The position numbers and the translations under genes were made by a program. A stretch of DNA of 64,000 bases. Origin: Achromobacter pestifer (GTDB taxonomy: Bacteria; Pseudomonadota; Gammaproteobacteria; Burkholderiales; Burkholderiaceae_B). The stretch lies in contig NZ_CP053985.1 of the NCBI RefSeq assembly GCF_013267355.1, positions 6,076,001 to 6,140,000 on the forward strand, given 5' to 3'. A model generated the notes under the pieces. It was not told the DNA's origin. It did not search any database and saw nothing but the letters and a program-made list of their open reading frames with translations. Positions 45,332 through 54,014 of the stretch are shown in pieces. Every line of letters begins with the position of its first letter. Position 1 is the stretch's first letter.

Positions 45332-46486
45332 ATGCCGTCACGTCCCGCCGCGATCGCGCGCGCGTTGTTCATGTCGTTCTGCCTGTCGGCCGCACTGCCG
45401 GCATTTGCGCAGCCTGCGCCCGAGCCGGCATCCGTCCCGGCGCGCGTCACGGCCGTGGTGGGTGGGCTGAACCATCCCTGGGCCATGGCCTTTCTGCCGG
45501 AAGGCGGCGTGCTGATCACGGAACGTCCCGGCAGTCTACGGCTGCTGCGCATTCCGGGCGGGTTGTCCAAGCCGCTGGCGGGCGTGCCCAAGGTCGCGGC
45601 GCAGGGCCAGGGCGGCCTGCTGGACGTGGCGTTGTCGCCGGACTTTGCCAAGGACCGGTATGTCTACCTGTCCTATGCCGAGGCCGAGGGTTCGAAGAGC
45701 GGCACCGCCGTGGGCCGCGGCCGGCTGTCCGCCGACGGCACGGCGCTGGAGAACTTCCGCGTGCTGTTCCGCCAGCAACCCAAGCTGTCGTCGGGCCTGC
45801 ACTACGGATCGCGGCTGGTGTTCGACGGCAAGGGCTATCTGTATATCTCGCTGGGCGAGAACAACCAGCGGCCCACCGCGCAGGATCTGGACAAGCTGCA
45901 AGGCAAGGTGGTGCGGCTGAAGACCGACGGCTCGGTGCCGCCCGACAATCCCTTCGTCGGCCAGGTCGGGGCGCGGCCGGAGATCTGGTCCTATGGACAC
46001 CGCAATCCGCAGGGCATGGCGCTCAATCCGTGGACCGGCCAGCTATGGGAAAACGAGCACGGGCCGCGCGGCGGCGACGAGATCAATCTGGTCCAGCGCG
46101 GCAAGAACTATGGCTGGCCGCTGGCCACCCACGGCATCAACTACTCGGGGCAACCCATCCCCGAAGCCAAGGGCGCGGACCTGGCCGGCATGGAGCCGCC
46201 GCTGTACTGGTGGCCCAAGTCGCCGGCCATCAGCGGCATGGCTTTCTACGACGCGGACCGGTTTCCGGCTTGGCGCAATTCCGTGTTCATCGGCGCGCTG
46301 GCTAACCAGAACCTCATCCGCCTGACCTTGGACGGCGACCGCGTGGCGGCCCAGGAGTGGCTGCTGACGGATCGCAAGCAGCGGATACGCGACGTGCGGC
46401 AAGGGCCGGACGGCTATGTGTACGTGTTGACCGACGCCTCGTCCGGCGAATTACTGCGCCTGGCGCCGGCTGATTCCGGAGGATGA
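45332..46486 (+). CDS. PQQ-dependent aldose sugar dehydrogenase (YliI/Asd type)
   Basis: A 384-residue exported beta-propeller enzyme. A signal peptide ends in A-F-A-Q at about residue 28. Family motifs: G-L-N-H-P-W-A-M-A-F-L-P, G-L-H-Y-G-S-R, Y-G-H-R-N-P-Q-G, E-N-E-H-G-P-R-G-G-D-E and P-L-Y-W-W-P-K-S. It oxidises aldoses in the periplasm with PQQ. No PQQ biosynthesis genes are in the window. The ATG at 45332 has GGAG six bases upstream. Its last bases overlap the ribosome binding site of the next gene. Confidence 0.92.
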   Translation: MPSRPAAIARALFMSFCLSAALPAFAQPAPEPASVPARVTAVVGGLNHPWAMAFLPEGGVLITERPGSLRLLRIPGGLSKPLAGVPKVAAQGQGGLLDVALSPDFAKDRYVYLSYAEAEGSKSGTAVGRGRLSADGTALENFRVLFRQQPKLSSGLHYGSRLVFDGKGYLYISLGENNQRPTAQDLDKLQGKVVRLKTDGSVPPDNPFVGQVGARPEIWSYGHRNPQGMALNPWTGQLWENEHGPRGGDEINLVQRGKNYGWPLATHGINYSGQPIPEAKGADLAGMEPPLYWWPKSPAISGMAFYDADRFPAWRNSVFIGALANQNLIRLTLDGDRVAAQEWLLTDRKQRIRDVRQGPDGYVYVLTDASSGELLRLAPADSGG

Positions 46487-46491
46487 ACGCC

Positions 46492-47130
46492 ATGAAACCG
46501 TATGAGCTGATCGGGTCCGCGGGTTGCGGATCCGCCATCGTCGAGATGGCGCTGGTGCTGGCCAACGTGCCGCACACGCTGACGGACCTGCCGTACCTGA
46601 AGCCCTGCGCCGAGCGCGACCGGCTGCTGCAATTGAATCCGCTGGGGCAGGTGCCGACCCTGATCCTGCCGGACGGCGAGGTCATGACCGAGAGCGCGGC
46701 CATGATCCTGCACCTGAACGACGTGGCGCCCCAGGCGGGGTTGGCGCCTGCGGCGGACAAGCCGGAGCGGGCGCGCTTTCTCAATCTGCTGATCCGCCTG
46801 GTGGCGGCGGTCTATCCCACGTTCACCTATGGCGACAATCCGCCGCAATGGACCACGGAAGGCCCGGCCGCCGATCTGCTGCGCCAGCGTGTGCACACGC
46901 GGCGCGCGGATCTATGGCAGGAACTGGAGCGCCATGCCGGCGCGCCGCATATGCTGGGCCGGCGGTTTTCGGCGCTGGACCTGTACGTGACCGTGATGAC
47001 GCGCTGGCGTCCAGGGCCGTCGTGGTTCGGCGCGGTGTGTCCGGCCCTGACGGCCGTGGCGCGCGAGGCGGCGCTGGAACCCAACGTGGAGCGGGTGCTG
47101 CGGCGGCATTTCCCGCCGCCCACGGAATAG
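46492..47130 (+). CDS. Glutathione S-transferase family protein
   Basis: A 212-residue GST. The thioredoxin fold starts Y-E-L-I-G-S-A-G-C-G-S-A. N-P-L-G-Q-V-P-T-L and T-E-S-A-A-M form the glutathione site; C-terminal A-L-D-L-Y-V is the capping box. An ATG at 46483 overlaps the dehydrogenase stop but sits directly on GGAGG, so the ATG at 46492 (nine-base spacing) is better. The gene is cotranscribed with the aldose dehydrogenase. Its class and substrate are unclear. Confidence 0.88.
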   Translation: MKPYELIGSAGCGSAIVEMALVLANVPHTLTDLPYLKPCAERDRLLQLNPLGQVPTLILPDGEVMTESAAMILHLNDVAPQAGLAPAADKPERARFLNLLIRLVAAVYPTFTYGDNPPQWTTEGPAADLLRQRVHTRRADLWQELERHAGAPHMLGRRFSALDLYVTVMTRWRPGPSWFGAVCPALTAVAREAALEPNVERVLRRHFPPPTE

Positions 47131-47137
47131 CCGGATC

Positions 47138-48052
47138 TCAGGCTTTGCCCGGCTTGCGCTTCCTGGACTTGGCCCGCGCTTCACGCACGGCGATGTAGAC
47201 GCCGCTGCCGGCGATGAAGATGGAGCCCAGGTAGGCGTAGGCATCGGGAGCTTCCTGCCAGAAGACCCAGCCCAGGACGGTGGCCCAGATCAGCCCGGTA
47301 TAGTCGAAGGGCGCGACCACCGAGGCGGGTCCGATGCGGAATCCCTGCGTGATCAGCGCCAGGCCCAGCGTGCTGAACAGCGCCACCGCGCCGAAGTACG
47401 GCAGGTCAGCCGCCGCCGGCGTCTCCCAGACCAGGGGCAGGGCGACCGCGCTGCAGACCAATTGGCCCAGCACGATGTAGAGCGTGGTCGTCAACATGCC
47501 TTCGTTGCGGTTGATGCCGCGCGCCGTGATCATCATCACCCCGTAGAGCATTGCGGTGACCAGCGGCAGCAGGGTTGCCGCCTGGAAGGTGTCGGCGCCG
47601 GGCCGCACCACGATCAGCACGCCGGCAAAACCGGCCAGCACGGCCAGCCAGCGCTTGCCGTCCACGCGCTCTTTCAGGACCAGCACGGACAGCGCGGTCA
47701 CGAACAAGGGCGCGGCGAACGCGATGGCGGTGGCTTCGGCCAGCGGCAGCGTGCGCAGGCCCAGGTAGAAGCAATAGGCCGACACCACGTTGATGGCGCC
47801 GCGCGCCAGGTGCAGCCCGGGATGGGCGGTGCGCAACACCCGGCGTCCGCCCAGCCACAGCGCCAGCGCGGCGACGAAAGGCAGCGCGATCAGCGCACGC
47901 AGGAACAGGATCTGCAGCGGGTTGTAGTTGGCGCCCAGCCATTTGGCGTTGGCGTCGCTCAAGGTCAGGAAGAAGATGCCGCCCACCACACAGGCGATGC
48001 CTGCTGCGGCGGATTGGGTCTGGGCGGCGGGGAGTACGGAAGAGGTGGACAT
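47138..48052 (-). CDS. EamA/DMT-superfamily exporter (RhaT/YdcZ-like)
   Basis: A 304-residue protein with ten predicted membrane helices in two EamA repeats. The first half has F-F-L-T-L-S-D-A-N-A-K-W-L and F-L-R-A-L; the second half ends V-L-G-W-V-F-W-Q-E-A-P, typical of EamA proteins. Usually an inner membrane exporter of small metabolites or amino acids. Basic C-terminal tail. Convergent with the GST gene. The substrate is unknown. Confidence 0.9.
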   Translation of the reverse strand: MSTSSVLPAAQTQSAAAGIACVVGGIFFLTLSDANAKWLGANYNPLQILFLRALIALPFVAALALWLGGRRVLRTAHPGLHLARGAINVVSAYCFYLGLRTLPLAEATAIAFAAPLFVTALSVLVLKERVDGKRWLAVLAGFAGVLIVVRPGADTFQAATLLPLVTAMLYGVMMITARGINRNEGMLTTTLYIVLGQLVCSAVALPLVWETPAAADLPYFGAVALFSTLGLALITQGFRIGPASVVAPFDYTGLIWATVLGWVFWQEAPDAYAYLGSIFIAGSGVYIAVREARAKSRKRKPGKA

Positions 48053-48122
48053 CTACAGCCTGGGAGGGGGGCGGTTCCGGCCGCCTGAAAGGAAAAGGAA
48101 GAGGGAAAGGAAGGAAAGGGGC

Positions 48123-48500
48123 TCAACCCTGGGCGCGGTAGGCCGCCAGCGCGACCATGCCCCATGACGCCAGGAAGGCGACGCCGCCGAAAGGCGTGAC
48201 GGCGCCCAGCCAGTGCGTGCCCGTCAGGGACAGCACGTACAGGCTGCCGCTGAACAGCACGATGCCGACGAACATCACCACGCCGGCCGCGGACAGCAGG
48301 GACGAACCGTAGCGCGCGCCCAGCAGCGCGACGACGAACAGGCCCAGCGCATGGATCAGGTGATACAGCACGCCGGTCTGCCAGACCGACAGCAGTTCCG
48401 GCGTAAGCATGCGCTTGAGGCCATGGGCGCCAAAGGCTCCGGCGCCTACCGCCACCATGAGATTCAACGCCGCGAGTATCGTCAGCTGCCGGTCCGTCAT
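48123..48500 (-). CDS. DUF423 family inner membrane protein
   Basis: A 125-residue protein with four predicted membrane helices. The family motif V-G-A-F-G-A-H-G-L follows the first helix, and G-I-V-L-F-S-G-S-L-Y is conserved in DUF423. The function is not established. It is monocistronic; the nearest gene upstream on the same strand is too far for coupling. Confidence 0.93.
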   Translation of the reverse strand: MTDRQLTILAALNLMVAVGAGAFGAHGLKRMLTPELLSVWQTGVLYHLIHALGLFVVALLGARYGSSLLSAAGVVMFVGIVLFSGSLYVLSLTGTHWLGAVTPFGGVAFLASWGMVALAAYRAQG

Positions 48501-48544
48501 CGCCAGTCCTTATAAGTGTCTGATTAATCGTGTTACAGCCGCCT

Positions 48545-48630
48545 ATGATATGCCCAAATCCGGTGCCTGCCCGGGGCCATGGCATTGTTGGGGACGGATC
48601 TTGTGACGCGGTTTCCAAATGGGATATCAT
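48545..48630. promoter_or_regulatory. Distant inverted repeat in TA promoter region
   Basis: ATGATAT-GCCC at 48545-48555 is mirrored by GGG-ATATCAT at 48621-48630. These flank the probable promoter of the toxin-antitoxin operon and may be sites for the Xre antitoxin. Confidence 0.35.
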
Positions 48631-48648
48631 GAATTCAATTTGGAATTC
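48631..48648. promoter_or_regulatory. Twin GAATTC palindromes upstream of the antitoxin gene
   Basis: Two GAATTC six-mers lie twelve bases apart (48631-48636, 48643-48648), roughly one helix turn, in a AT-rich stretch 47 bases before the antitoxin start. Many Xre antitoxins bind short palindromes here for autorepression. The assignment is inference. Confidence 0.45.
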
Positions 48649-48694
48649 CTGGTGCACCCGCAACCGTGGCGCCCAGCCTTGCAGGAGCCAGACC

Positions 48695-49162
48695 ATGAGC
48701 GTAGCCGCCCTTGAAAAAACCCCCGTCAAACGTCCGCCGCGCCATGCGGCGGCGCGCGCCAAGCAGTTGTTCCGCAGCCTGGTCGACAGCCCCCTGGTCG
48801 ACATGGCGCGCGACGTGCGCCGCGGCCTGCCTGCGCAGATGGTGGACGACGCCGCCGACTATCTGCAGGTCCCCAAGTCTGAAATCATGGCCATCACCGA
48901 GGTCAAGGCGGCCTCGCTGTCGCGCTGGAGCCGCGAGGGCCTGATGCTGCCCCTGGGCGAATCCGACCGCCTGGCCCGCGTCGCGCGGGTGGCGCGGGTG
49001 GCGCGCCAGGTGCTGGGCAGCGACGAGGAAGCGGTGGCCTGGCTGAACACGCCGGTGCCTGCGCTGGGCAACGTCAAGCCGCTGTCGCTGCTGACGTCCG
49101 ACGCCAGCAGCCGCATCGTCGAGGACACGCTGGCGCGCGCCGCGGCGGGCGTCTACGCATGA
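48695..49162 (+). CDS. Xre/ParS-family antitoxin (DUF2384)
   Basis: A 155-residue antitoxin of the Xre-RES type II pair. The N-terminal HTH-like region reads L-P-A-Q-M-V-D-D-A-A-D-Y-L-Q-V-P-K-S-E-I. The C-terminal DUF2384 domain has L-G-E-S-D-R-L-A-R-V-A-R and A-V-A-W-L-N-T-P-V-P-A-L-G. AGGAG lies ahead of the ATG at 48695; an in-frame ATG at 48629 would add 22 poorly conserved residues. It neutralises the RES toxin and represses the operon. The stop overlaps the toxin start. Confidence 0.93.
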   Translation: MSVAALEKTPVKRPPRHAAARAKQLFRSLVDSPLVDMARDVRRGLPAQMVDDAADYLQVPKSEIMAITEVKAASLSRWSREGLMLPLGESDRLARVARVARVARQVLGSDEEAVAWLNTPVPALGNVKPLSLLTSDASSRIVEDTLARAAAGVYA

Positions 49163-49674
49163 CGGACGATAGCGTCTCGATCTGGCGCATCGGCACTACC
49201 GCAGGCACGTACCGTGCCGACGACTTGAGCGGGGCGGGGGCCGCGGCCGTGGGCGGGCGCTACAACAGTCCGGGCACGCCAGTGGTCTATGCCTCGGCCA
49301 GCGTGGCGCTGGCGGTGCTGGAAACCGTGGTGCACTTCGCGGTCCGCGCGTCAGAGCAGGCCAACCGCTATCTGATCGAACTGGCCGTGCCGCGCGCCGT
49401 GCATGAAGCCCGCCAGTCGTTGAGCCTGAGACAGCTGCACGAGGATTACCCGTTCTGGGATGCCGTGCCTTTCGCGGAAGCTTCGCAGGCCGTGGGCGAC
49501 AACTGGGTGCAATCCGGCGTGTCGGCGTTGCTGGAACTGCCCAGCGCCATCGTGCCTTACCGGGGCGTGCCGGACTGCAATTTCCTGATCAATCCGGCGC
49601 ACCCCGACGCCGAGCATATCGTGGTGGTGCGGCGCGAACGCTTCATCTACGATCCGCGCCTGCGACCCGTCTGA
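49159..49674 (+). CDS. RES-domain toxin (NAD+-degrading)
   Basis: A 171-residue toxin. The RES family's three namesake residues are visible: Arg in G-G-R-Y-N-S-P-G, Glu in A-V-L-E-T-V-V-H and Ser in L-P-S-A-I-V. RES toxins are ADP-ribosyltransferase-fold enzymes that degrade NAD+ and stop growth. The ATG overlaps the antitoxin stop by four bases (ATGA), so both are translated together. No mobile element flanks it. It ends just before the convergent dehydrogenase gene. Confidence 0.94.
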   Translation: MTDDSVSIWRIGTTAGTYRADDLSGAGAAAVGGRYNSPGTPVVYASASVALAVLETVVHFAVRASEQANRYLIELAVPRAVHEARQSLSLRQLHEDYPFWDAVPFAEASQAVGDNWVQSGVSALLELPSAIVPYRGVPDCNFLINPAHPDAEHIVVVRRERFIYDPRLRPV

Positions 49675-49676
49675 CT

Positions 49677-50735
49677 TCAGTTCGTCAGCACCGCCCGACC
49701 CACGACCTTGCCGGCGCGCAGCGAAGCCAGCACGCTGTCGGCTTCGGCCAGCGCGTGACGATGCACGGGCATGGGCGGCACCTTGCCTGCTCGCACCAGC
49801 GCCATCAATTCCTGCAGTTCGGCCAGATTGCCGACGTAGCTGCCGATGATGGACAGCGCCTTCATGGGGATCATCGCGATCGGCCAGGACGAGGCGCCGC
49901 CGAACAGGCCCACGATGATCAGCTTGCCGCCCTTGGTCAGGAAGTCGAAGGCCAGCGAGGTGGTGGCGGGCGCGCCGACCAGGTCGATGGCCGCCTGCAC
50001 CGGCTTGCCGCCGGCCGCCTTGATGATCTGCTGCGCGGCATCGGGCGCCGCGCCGTCGATCGCGGCGAGCGCGCCGGCTTCCAGGGCGGCCTGGCGCTTG
50101 GCCGGGTCGATATCGACCACGATGGCGCCCGCGCCGCCCAAGGCCTTGATCAGCGTCAGGCTCATCAGGCCCAGGCCGCCCGCGCCGAAGATGACCACGG
50201 GGTGCGAACGGTACACGTCCGCGCCGATCTTCTTCAGCGCCGAATAGGTGGTGAGCCCGGAGCAGGCATAGGGCGCGATCTGCGCGGGGTCCAGGTCGCC
50301 GACGTCGATCAGGTAGCGCGGGTGCGGCACCAGGATGTGGTCGGCGTAGCCGCCGGCGCGGTGCACGCCCAGGCAGGCGGGCGCGGAGCAATGGTTCTCC
50401 ATGCCGGCCAGGCAGGGCGGGCAGTTGCCGCAGCCGATCCAGGGGTAGACCAGGTAGTTGCGGTCGGAGGCCAGCCCTTGCGCGTCGGGTCCGGCCGCGA
50501 CCACCGCGCCCACGGTTTCGTGGCCCATGGTCAGCGGCAGTGACACGCCGCGGTCCTTCAGCGACAGCGTGCGGCCCTGGCCCAGGTCGTAGCCGCCTTC
50601 CCACAAGTGGATATCGCTGTGGCAAACACCAGCCGCGCGGACCTTCAGCAGCACCTGCGACCCCTGCGGCGTGGGGGTGGGCGGGTTCATTTCCTGCAAG
50701 GGCTCGCGGAAGTTCACGACGCAATAGCACTTCAT
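49677..50735 (-). CDS. Zinc-dependent alcohol dehydrogenase (MDR superfamily)
   Basis: A 352-residue NAD(P)-dependent dehydrogenase. Catalytic zinc ligands are in C-H-S-D, G-H-E and the distal C-S-G region; the structural zinc site is G-C-G-N-C-P-P-C-L-A-G-M-E-N-H-C. The Rossmann motif is G-A-G-G-L-G. It oxidises or reduces an alcohol/aldehyde pair. It lies 61 bases downstream of an orphan ABC receptor on the same strand and its operon is regulated by the divergent IclR gene. The substrate is unknown. Confidence 0.92.
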   Translation of the reverse strand: MKCYCVVNFREPLQEMNPPTPTPQGSQVLLKVRAAGVCHSDIHLWEGGYDLGQGRTLSLKDRGVSLPLTMGHETVGAVVAAGPDAQGLASDRNYLVYPWIGCGNCPPCLAGMENHCSAPACLGVHRAGGYADHILVPHPRYLIDVGDLDPAQIAPYACSGLTTYSALKKIGADVYRSHPVVIFGAGGLGLMSLTLIKALGGAGAIVVDIDPAKRQAALEAGALAAIDGAAPDAAQQIIKAAGGKPVQAAIDLVGAPATTSLAFDFLTKGGKLIIVGLFGGASSWPIAMIPMKALSIIGSYVGNLAELQELMALVRAGKVPPMPVHRHALAEADSVLASLRAGKVVGRAVLTN

Positions 50736-50796
50736 GGGATGTCTCCTCCTGGGTGTTTTTACGGCCGGCCCGCAAGGCGGGCGCGGCGGGGCAAGG

Positions 50797-52005
50797 CTAT
50801 TTCTTCACGGTCGGGCATTCGCTGTCCGCCAGCGACACGAAGACCTTTTCGCCGGGCACCGTGGACAGGATGCGGTAGAAGTCGCCGGGGTACTTGGATT
50901 CGGCGGGTTTCTTCACTTCGACCAGATACAGGTCCATGATGACGCGGCCGTCTTCGGGGCGCACCCGGGCATTCTTGATCAGTTTGGTGGTGATCGGCAA
51001 CTCGCGCATCTTCTGATTGACGGTCGCGCCGTCGAAGGTGCCGGCGGCCTGGGCGGCTTGCAGATAGTGCGTGGTGGCGACGTAGCTCAGCGCCTGCACG
51101 ATGGACGGCGCGCGCGTCACGCCCATCTTCTTCTGCCAGCGCTGGGTCCAGGCCCGGGTGTCCTCGTCCGCGTCCCAGTAGAAACCGGTGGGGAAGGTCA
51201 GCCCCTGCGCCACGGGCAGGCCCATCGCCTGCACGTCGTTGATGAAGGTCAGGAACGTCAGCATGCGCTGCTTGCCGCCGGTCAGCCCGAATTCCTGGGC
51301 CTGCTTGATCAGGTTGACCAGATCGCCGCCGGCGCTGGCCAGGCCCACCACGTCGGCCTTGGAGGATTGCGCCTGCACCAGGAACGAGGCGAAATCCAGC
51401 GCGCCCAGCGGATGGCGCGTGCTGCCCAGGACCTTGCCGCCTGCCTTGTCCACGAAGCGCGAGGCGTTGGTTTCCAGCGATTTGCCGAACACGTAGTCGG
51501 TGGTGATGAAGTACCAGGACTTGCCGCCGCTTTCGACCACGCTCTTGACCACCGCGTTGGCCAGGGCATAGGTGTCGGGCGCCCATTGGGTGCTGAGGTT
51601 GCTGCACTGCTTGCCGCTGAAGTCGCCGGCGAAGCCGCCGCTGATGAGCGCGGTTCCGCCTTTCTCGCGCGCCACGCCCTGCGCGGCCAGGCCGGCGGAG
51701 CTGGCGCCGCCGTCCACCACGGCCACCAGGCCTTGCGTGTCGAACCAGCGGCGGACCAGGGCCGAGGCCACGTCCGCCTTGTTCTGGTTGTCCGCGCCTA
51801 TGACCTCCACGGTCTTGCCGGCGACCTTGCCGCCGAAGTCCTCGACCGCCATGCGGACGGCCATCTCGGAGCCCAGCCCGCCCAGATCCGAATAGATCCC
51901 GGAACGGTCGTTGGACACGCCCAGGCGCACCACGTCGGATTGGGCTTGGGCCGCGCACGCGGCCAGCGAGGCGGCCAGCGCCGCCAACAGGGGTTTGATA
52001 CGCAT
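50797..52005 (-). CDS. Periplasmic ABC receptor, type I (amino acid/aromatic class)
   Basis: A 402-residue receptor. A signal peptide of about 21 residues ends in A-Q-A-Q-S-D. The mature start is V-V-R-L-G-V-S-N-D-R-S-G-I-Y, as in receptors for Leu/Ile/Val-type transporters acting on alcohols or aromatics. N-Q-N-K-A-D and Y-F-I-T-T-D-Y-V-F-G-K mark the ligand cleft. No permease or ATPase is nearby. Coupling to an alcohol dehydrogenase suggests a ligand that is an alcohol or its amino derivative. Confidence 0.9.
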   Translation of the reverse strand: MRIKPLLAALAASLAACAAQAQSDVVRLGVSNDRSGIYSDLGGLGSEMAVRMAVEDFGGKVAGKTVEVIGADNQNKADVASALVRRWFDTQGLVAVVDGGASSAGLAAQGVAREKGGTALISGGFAGDFSGKQCSNLSTQWAPDTYALANAVVKSVVESGGKSWYFITTDYVFGKSLETNASRFVDKAGGKVLGSTRHPLGALDFASFLVQAQSSKADVVGLASAGGDLVNLIKQAQEFGLTGGKQRMLTFLTFINDVQAMGLPVAQGLTFPTGFYWDADEDTRAWTQRWQKKMGVTRAPSIVQALSYVATTHYLQAAQAAGTFDGATVNQKMRELPITTKLIKNARVRPEDGRVIMDLYLVEVKKPAESKYPGDFYRILSTVPGEKVFVSLADSECPTVKK

Positions 52006-52105
52006 CTGCTTGCCTCCCGGCCCGGTGGGGCCGAATTGTCGGTTTGTCGTTGGGATGCTGTGTATCTGCTTGCGGCGCGCCAGTTCTCCACCTGGCCGAA
52101 AATTA

Positions 52106-52161
52106 TTTCACATTGGTGAAAGAAAGTTCTTGTGCAAGAATTTAGGTTCGCACATGTGAAA
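52106..52161. promoter_or_regulatory. Three palindromes in ABC receptor/IclR divergent promoter
   Basis: TTTCAC-ATTG-GTGAAA at 52106-52121, TTCTTG-TG-CAAGAA at 52127-52140 and TTCG-CACATGTG-AAA at 52147-52161 lie within 56 bases. The first and third look like variants of one site (TTC.CACA..TGTGAAA). They are likely operators for the IclR protein at 52236 or its competitor. Confidence 0.5.
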
Positions 52162-52235
52162 AGTCAACATAGTGGATTTCCCAAGCCGAAGCGCGGCCGC
52201 GCCGGCCGGAGGAACGCCGCGCGAGGAGTCGACGC

Positions 52236-52976
52236 ATGGAAGTGAAGCTCGTCGCAAGAACGCTGGAACTGATAGAACTGTTCGCCCAGGAACGGCGGCC
52301 GATGCCGCTGACCGAGCTTGCGCAGGGGCTGGGCGCACCCATGTCCAGCTGCCTGGCGCTGGTGCGCACGCTGGTGGCGCGCGGCTATCTGTACGAGGTC
52401 CGGCGCCGCGCGGGGTATTACCCCACGCCCAAGCTGCACGCCTTGAGCGGGCTGATCGAGTCGGGCGACCCGTGGATGGAGCGGGTGCGCCCGCAGCTCG
52501 CGGCGCTACGCGACGCGGCCAATGAAACGGTGATGCTGGGCAAGATCCAGGACGGCGCGGTGCTGTTCCTGGACATGGCGGAATCCACGCATCCGGTGCA
52601 CTACGCGACCCGGCCCGGCGTGCGGCGGCCTTTGCACACCAGCGCGGTGGCCAAGGCCATTCTGGCGCGGCTGGGGCCGGCCGAACGCGAGAGCATCCTG
52701 GCGGATGCCGAATACGAACGCCATACGGAGCGCACGCTGGTCACGCGCCAGGCGCTGCTGGATGAGGTGGAGCGGACGGCAGCCAGGGGCTGGGCCGAGA
52801 ATGCCGGCGAAAGCGTGGCCGACCTGACGGGGCTGGCCGTGGCGCTGGACCTGGGCGGCGAATGGTACGCGCTGTGCATGGCGGGGCCCACGTCACGGGT
52901 CGCCGAGAGGCGCGCAGAGAACTTGCGATTGCTGACCGAGGCGGCGGAAGCGATCCGCCTCGGCCGCGAAAGCTAG
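52236..52976 (+). CDS. IclR-family transcriptional regulator
   Basis: A 246-residue regulator. The winged HTH is at about 5-65 (A-R-T-L-E-L-I-E-L-F-A, then L-T-E-L-A-Q-G-L-G), and the IclR effector domain at about 80-245 has T-V-M-L-G-K-I-Q-D and H-T-S-A-V-A-K-A-I-L-A. It is divergent from the ABC receptor and alcohol dehydrogenase genes and probably controls them. GGAGG occurs upstream but at a distance; a weaker GAG lies nearer the ATG. Confidence 0.93.
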   Translation: MEVKLVARTLELIELFAQERRPMPLTELAQGLGAPMSSCLALVRTLVARGYLYEVRRRAGYYPTPKLHALSGLIESGDPWMERVRPQLAALRDAANETVMLGKIQDGAVLFLDMAESTHPVHYATRPGVRRPLHTSAVAKAILARLGPAERESILADAEYERHTERTLVTRQALLDEVERTAARGWAENAGESVADLTGLAVALDLGGEWYALCMAGPTSRVAERRAENLRLLTEAAEAIRLGRES

Positions 52977-53051
52977 GGCTTGCGCAAGGCTTCCGCCCGC
53001 CGGAGCCGGCTTGGGAGCCGCGCACCGCGGTCGCGCCGCGCGGCGTGCGGT

Positions 53052-54014
53052 TCAGGAGCCCCGGCGCATCAGCGTGGACTTGCCGAACAGGCTTTCGATC
53101 AGGTCCACCGCCAGCTCCGCGGTCTTGTTGCGCACGTCGAAGGCCGGGTTCAGTTCGACCACGTCCAGCGACCGCATCAGGCCGGTGTCGGCGATCATCT
53201 CCATGCACAGCTGGGCTTCGCGGTAGGTGGGGCCGCCGGCGACGGTAGTGCCCACGCCCGGCGCAATTTCCGGGTCCAGGAAGTCCACGTCGAAACTGAC
53301 GTGCAGATGGGTATCGGCGTCCAGCCCGGCCAAGGCCGCTTCCATGGTGGCGCGCATGCCCATTTCGTCCAGGTAGCGCATGTCGAAGACTTCCAGCCCG
53401 GCTTCATGCACCAGACGCTTTTCACCCTGGTCCACGCTGCGGATGCCGATCTGCCGCACCCAGCCCGGCTCGATGTCGGGCGTCTGGCCGGACAGGCCCG
53501 TGATTTGCGCCGGGCCGTAGCCGCACAGGCAAGCCACCGGCATGCCGTGGATGTTGCCGGTGGGAGTGAGCGCATGGGTATTGAAGTCGGCATGGGCGTC
53601 CAGCCACAGCACGCGCAGCTTCTTGCCCGCCGCGCGGCAGTGGCGCGCCACCGCGCTGATCGAGCCTATGCCCAGGCAGTGGTCGCCGCCCAGCAGGATG
53701 GGCAGGCGGCCCTGGCTCAATTCTTCGTAGACGGCGTCGTGCACCGCGCGGTTCCAGGCGGCGACTTCGTCCAGGTGGCGGTAGCCGTCCACCGGCGGCA
53801 GCCAGGGATTGGCGGGGCCGTAGAGGTTGCCGCGATCGGTCACCTGGAAGCCCTGGGCCTCGATGACCGGGCCCAGGTCCGCCACGCGCAGGGCTTCGGG
53901 CCCCATGGACGCGCCGCGCGCGCCGGCGCCGATGTCGGTGGGCGCGCCGATCAGGGTGATGTGGTGGGGCAGGTTGGCGGTGTTCTGCAAGTCGCGGACT
54001 CCGATAGGGGGCAT
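53052..54014 (-). CDS. rocF: Arginase
   Basis: A 320-residue ureohydrolase that splits arginine into ornithine and urea. The dinuclear manganese site is intact: G-G-D-H, D-A-H-A-D and S-F-D-V-D-F-L-D-P. Start: ATG at 54014 overlaps the stop of the ornithine aminotransferase gene (TGATG); a TTG at 54017 adds one residue. Together with the upstream aminotransferase it forms the arginase route from arginine to glutamate semialdehyde. Confidence 0.95.
   Translation of the reverse strand: MPPIGVRDLQNTANLPHHITLIGAPTDIGAGARGASMGPEALRVADLGPVIEAQGFQVTDRGNLYGPANPWLPPVDGYRHLDEVAAWNRAVHDAVYEELSQGRLPILLGGDHCLGIGSISAVARHCRAAGKKLRVLWLDAHADFNTHALTPTGNIHGMPVACLCGYGPAQITGLSGQTPDIEPGWVRQIGIRSVDQGEKRLVHEAGLEVFDMRYLDEMGMRATMEAALAGLDADTHLHVSFDVDFLDPEIAPGVGTTVAGGPTYREAQLCMEMIADTGLMRSLDVVELNPAFDVRNKTAELAVDLIESLFGKSTLMRRGS

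Noticed and set aside
48980..49006. Three tandem 9-base units (V-A-R repeats) inside the antitoxin gene
   Set aside because: By comparison with the usual DUF2384 helix the segment has normal length, so there is no insertion and little reason to expect repeat-driven variation.
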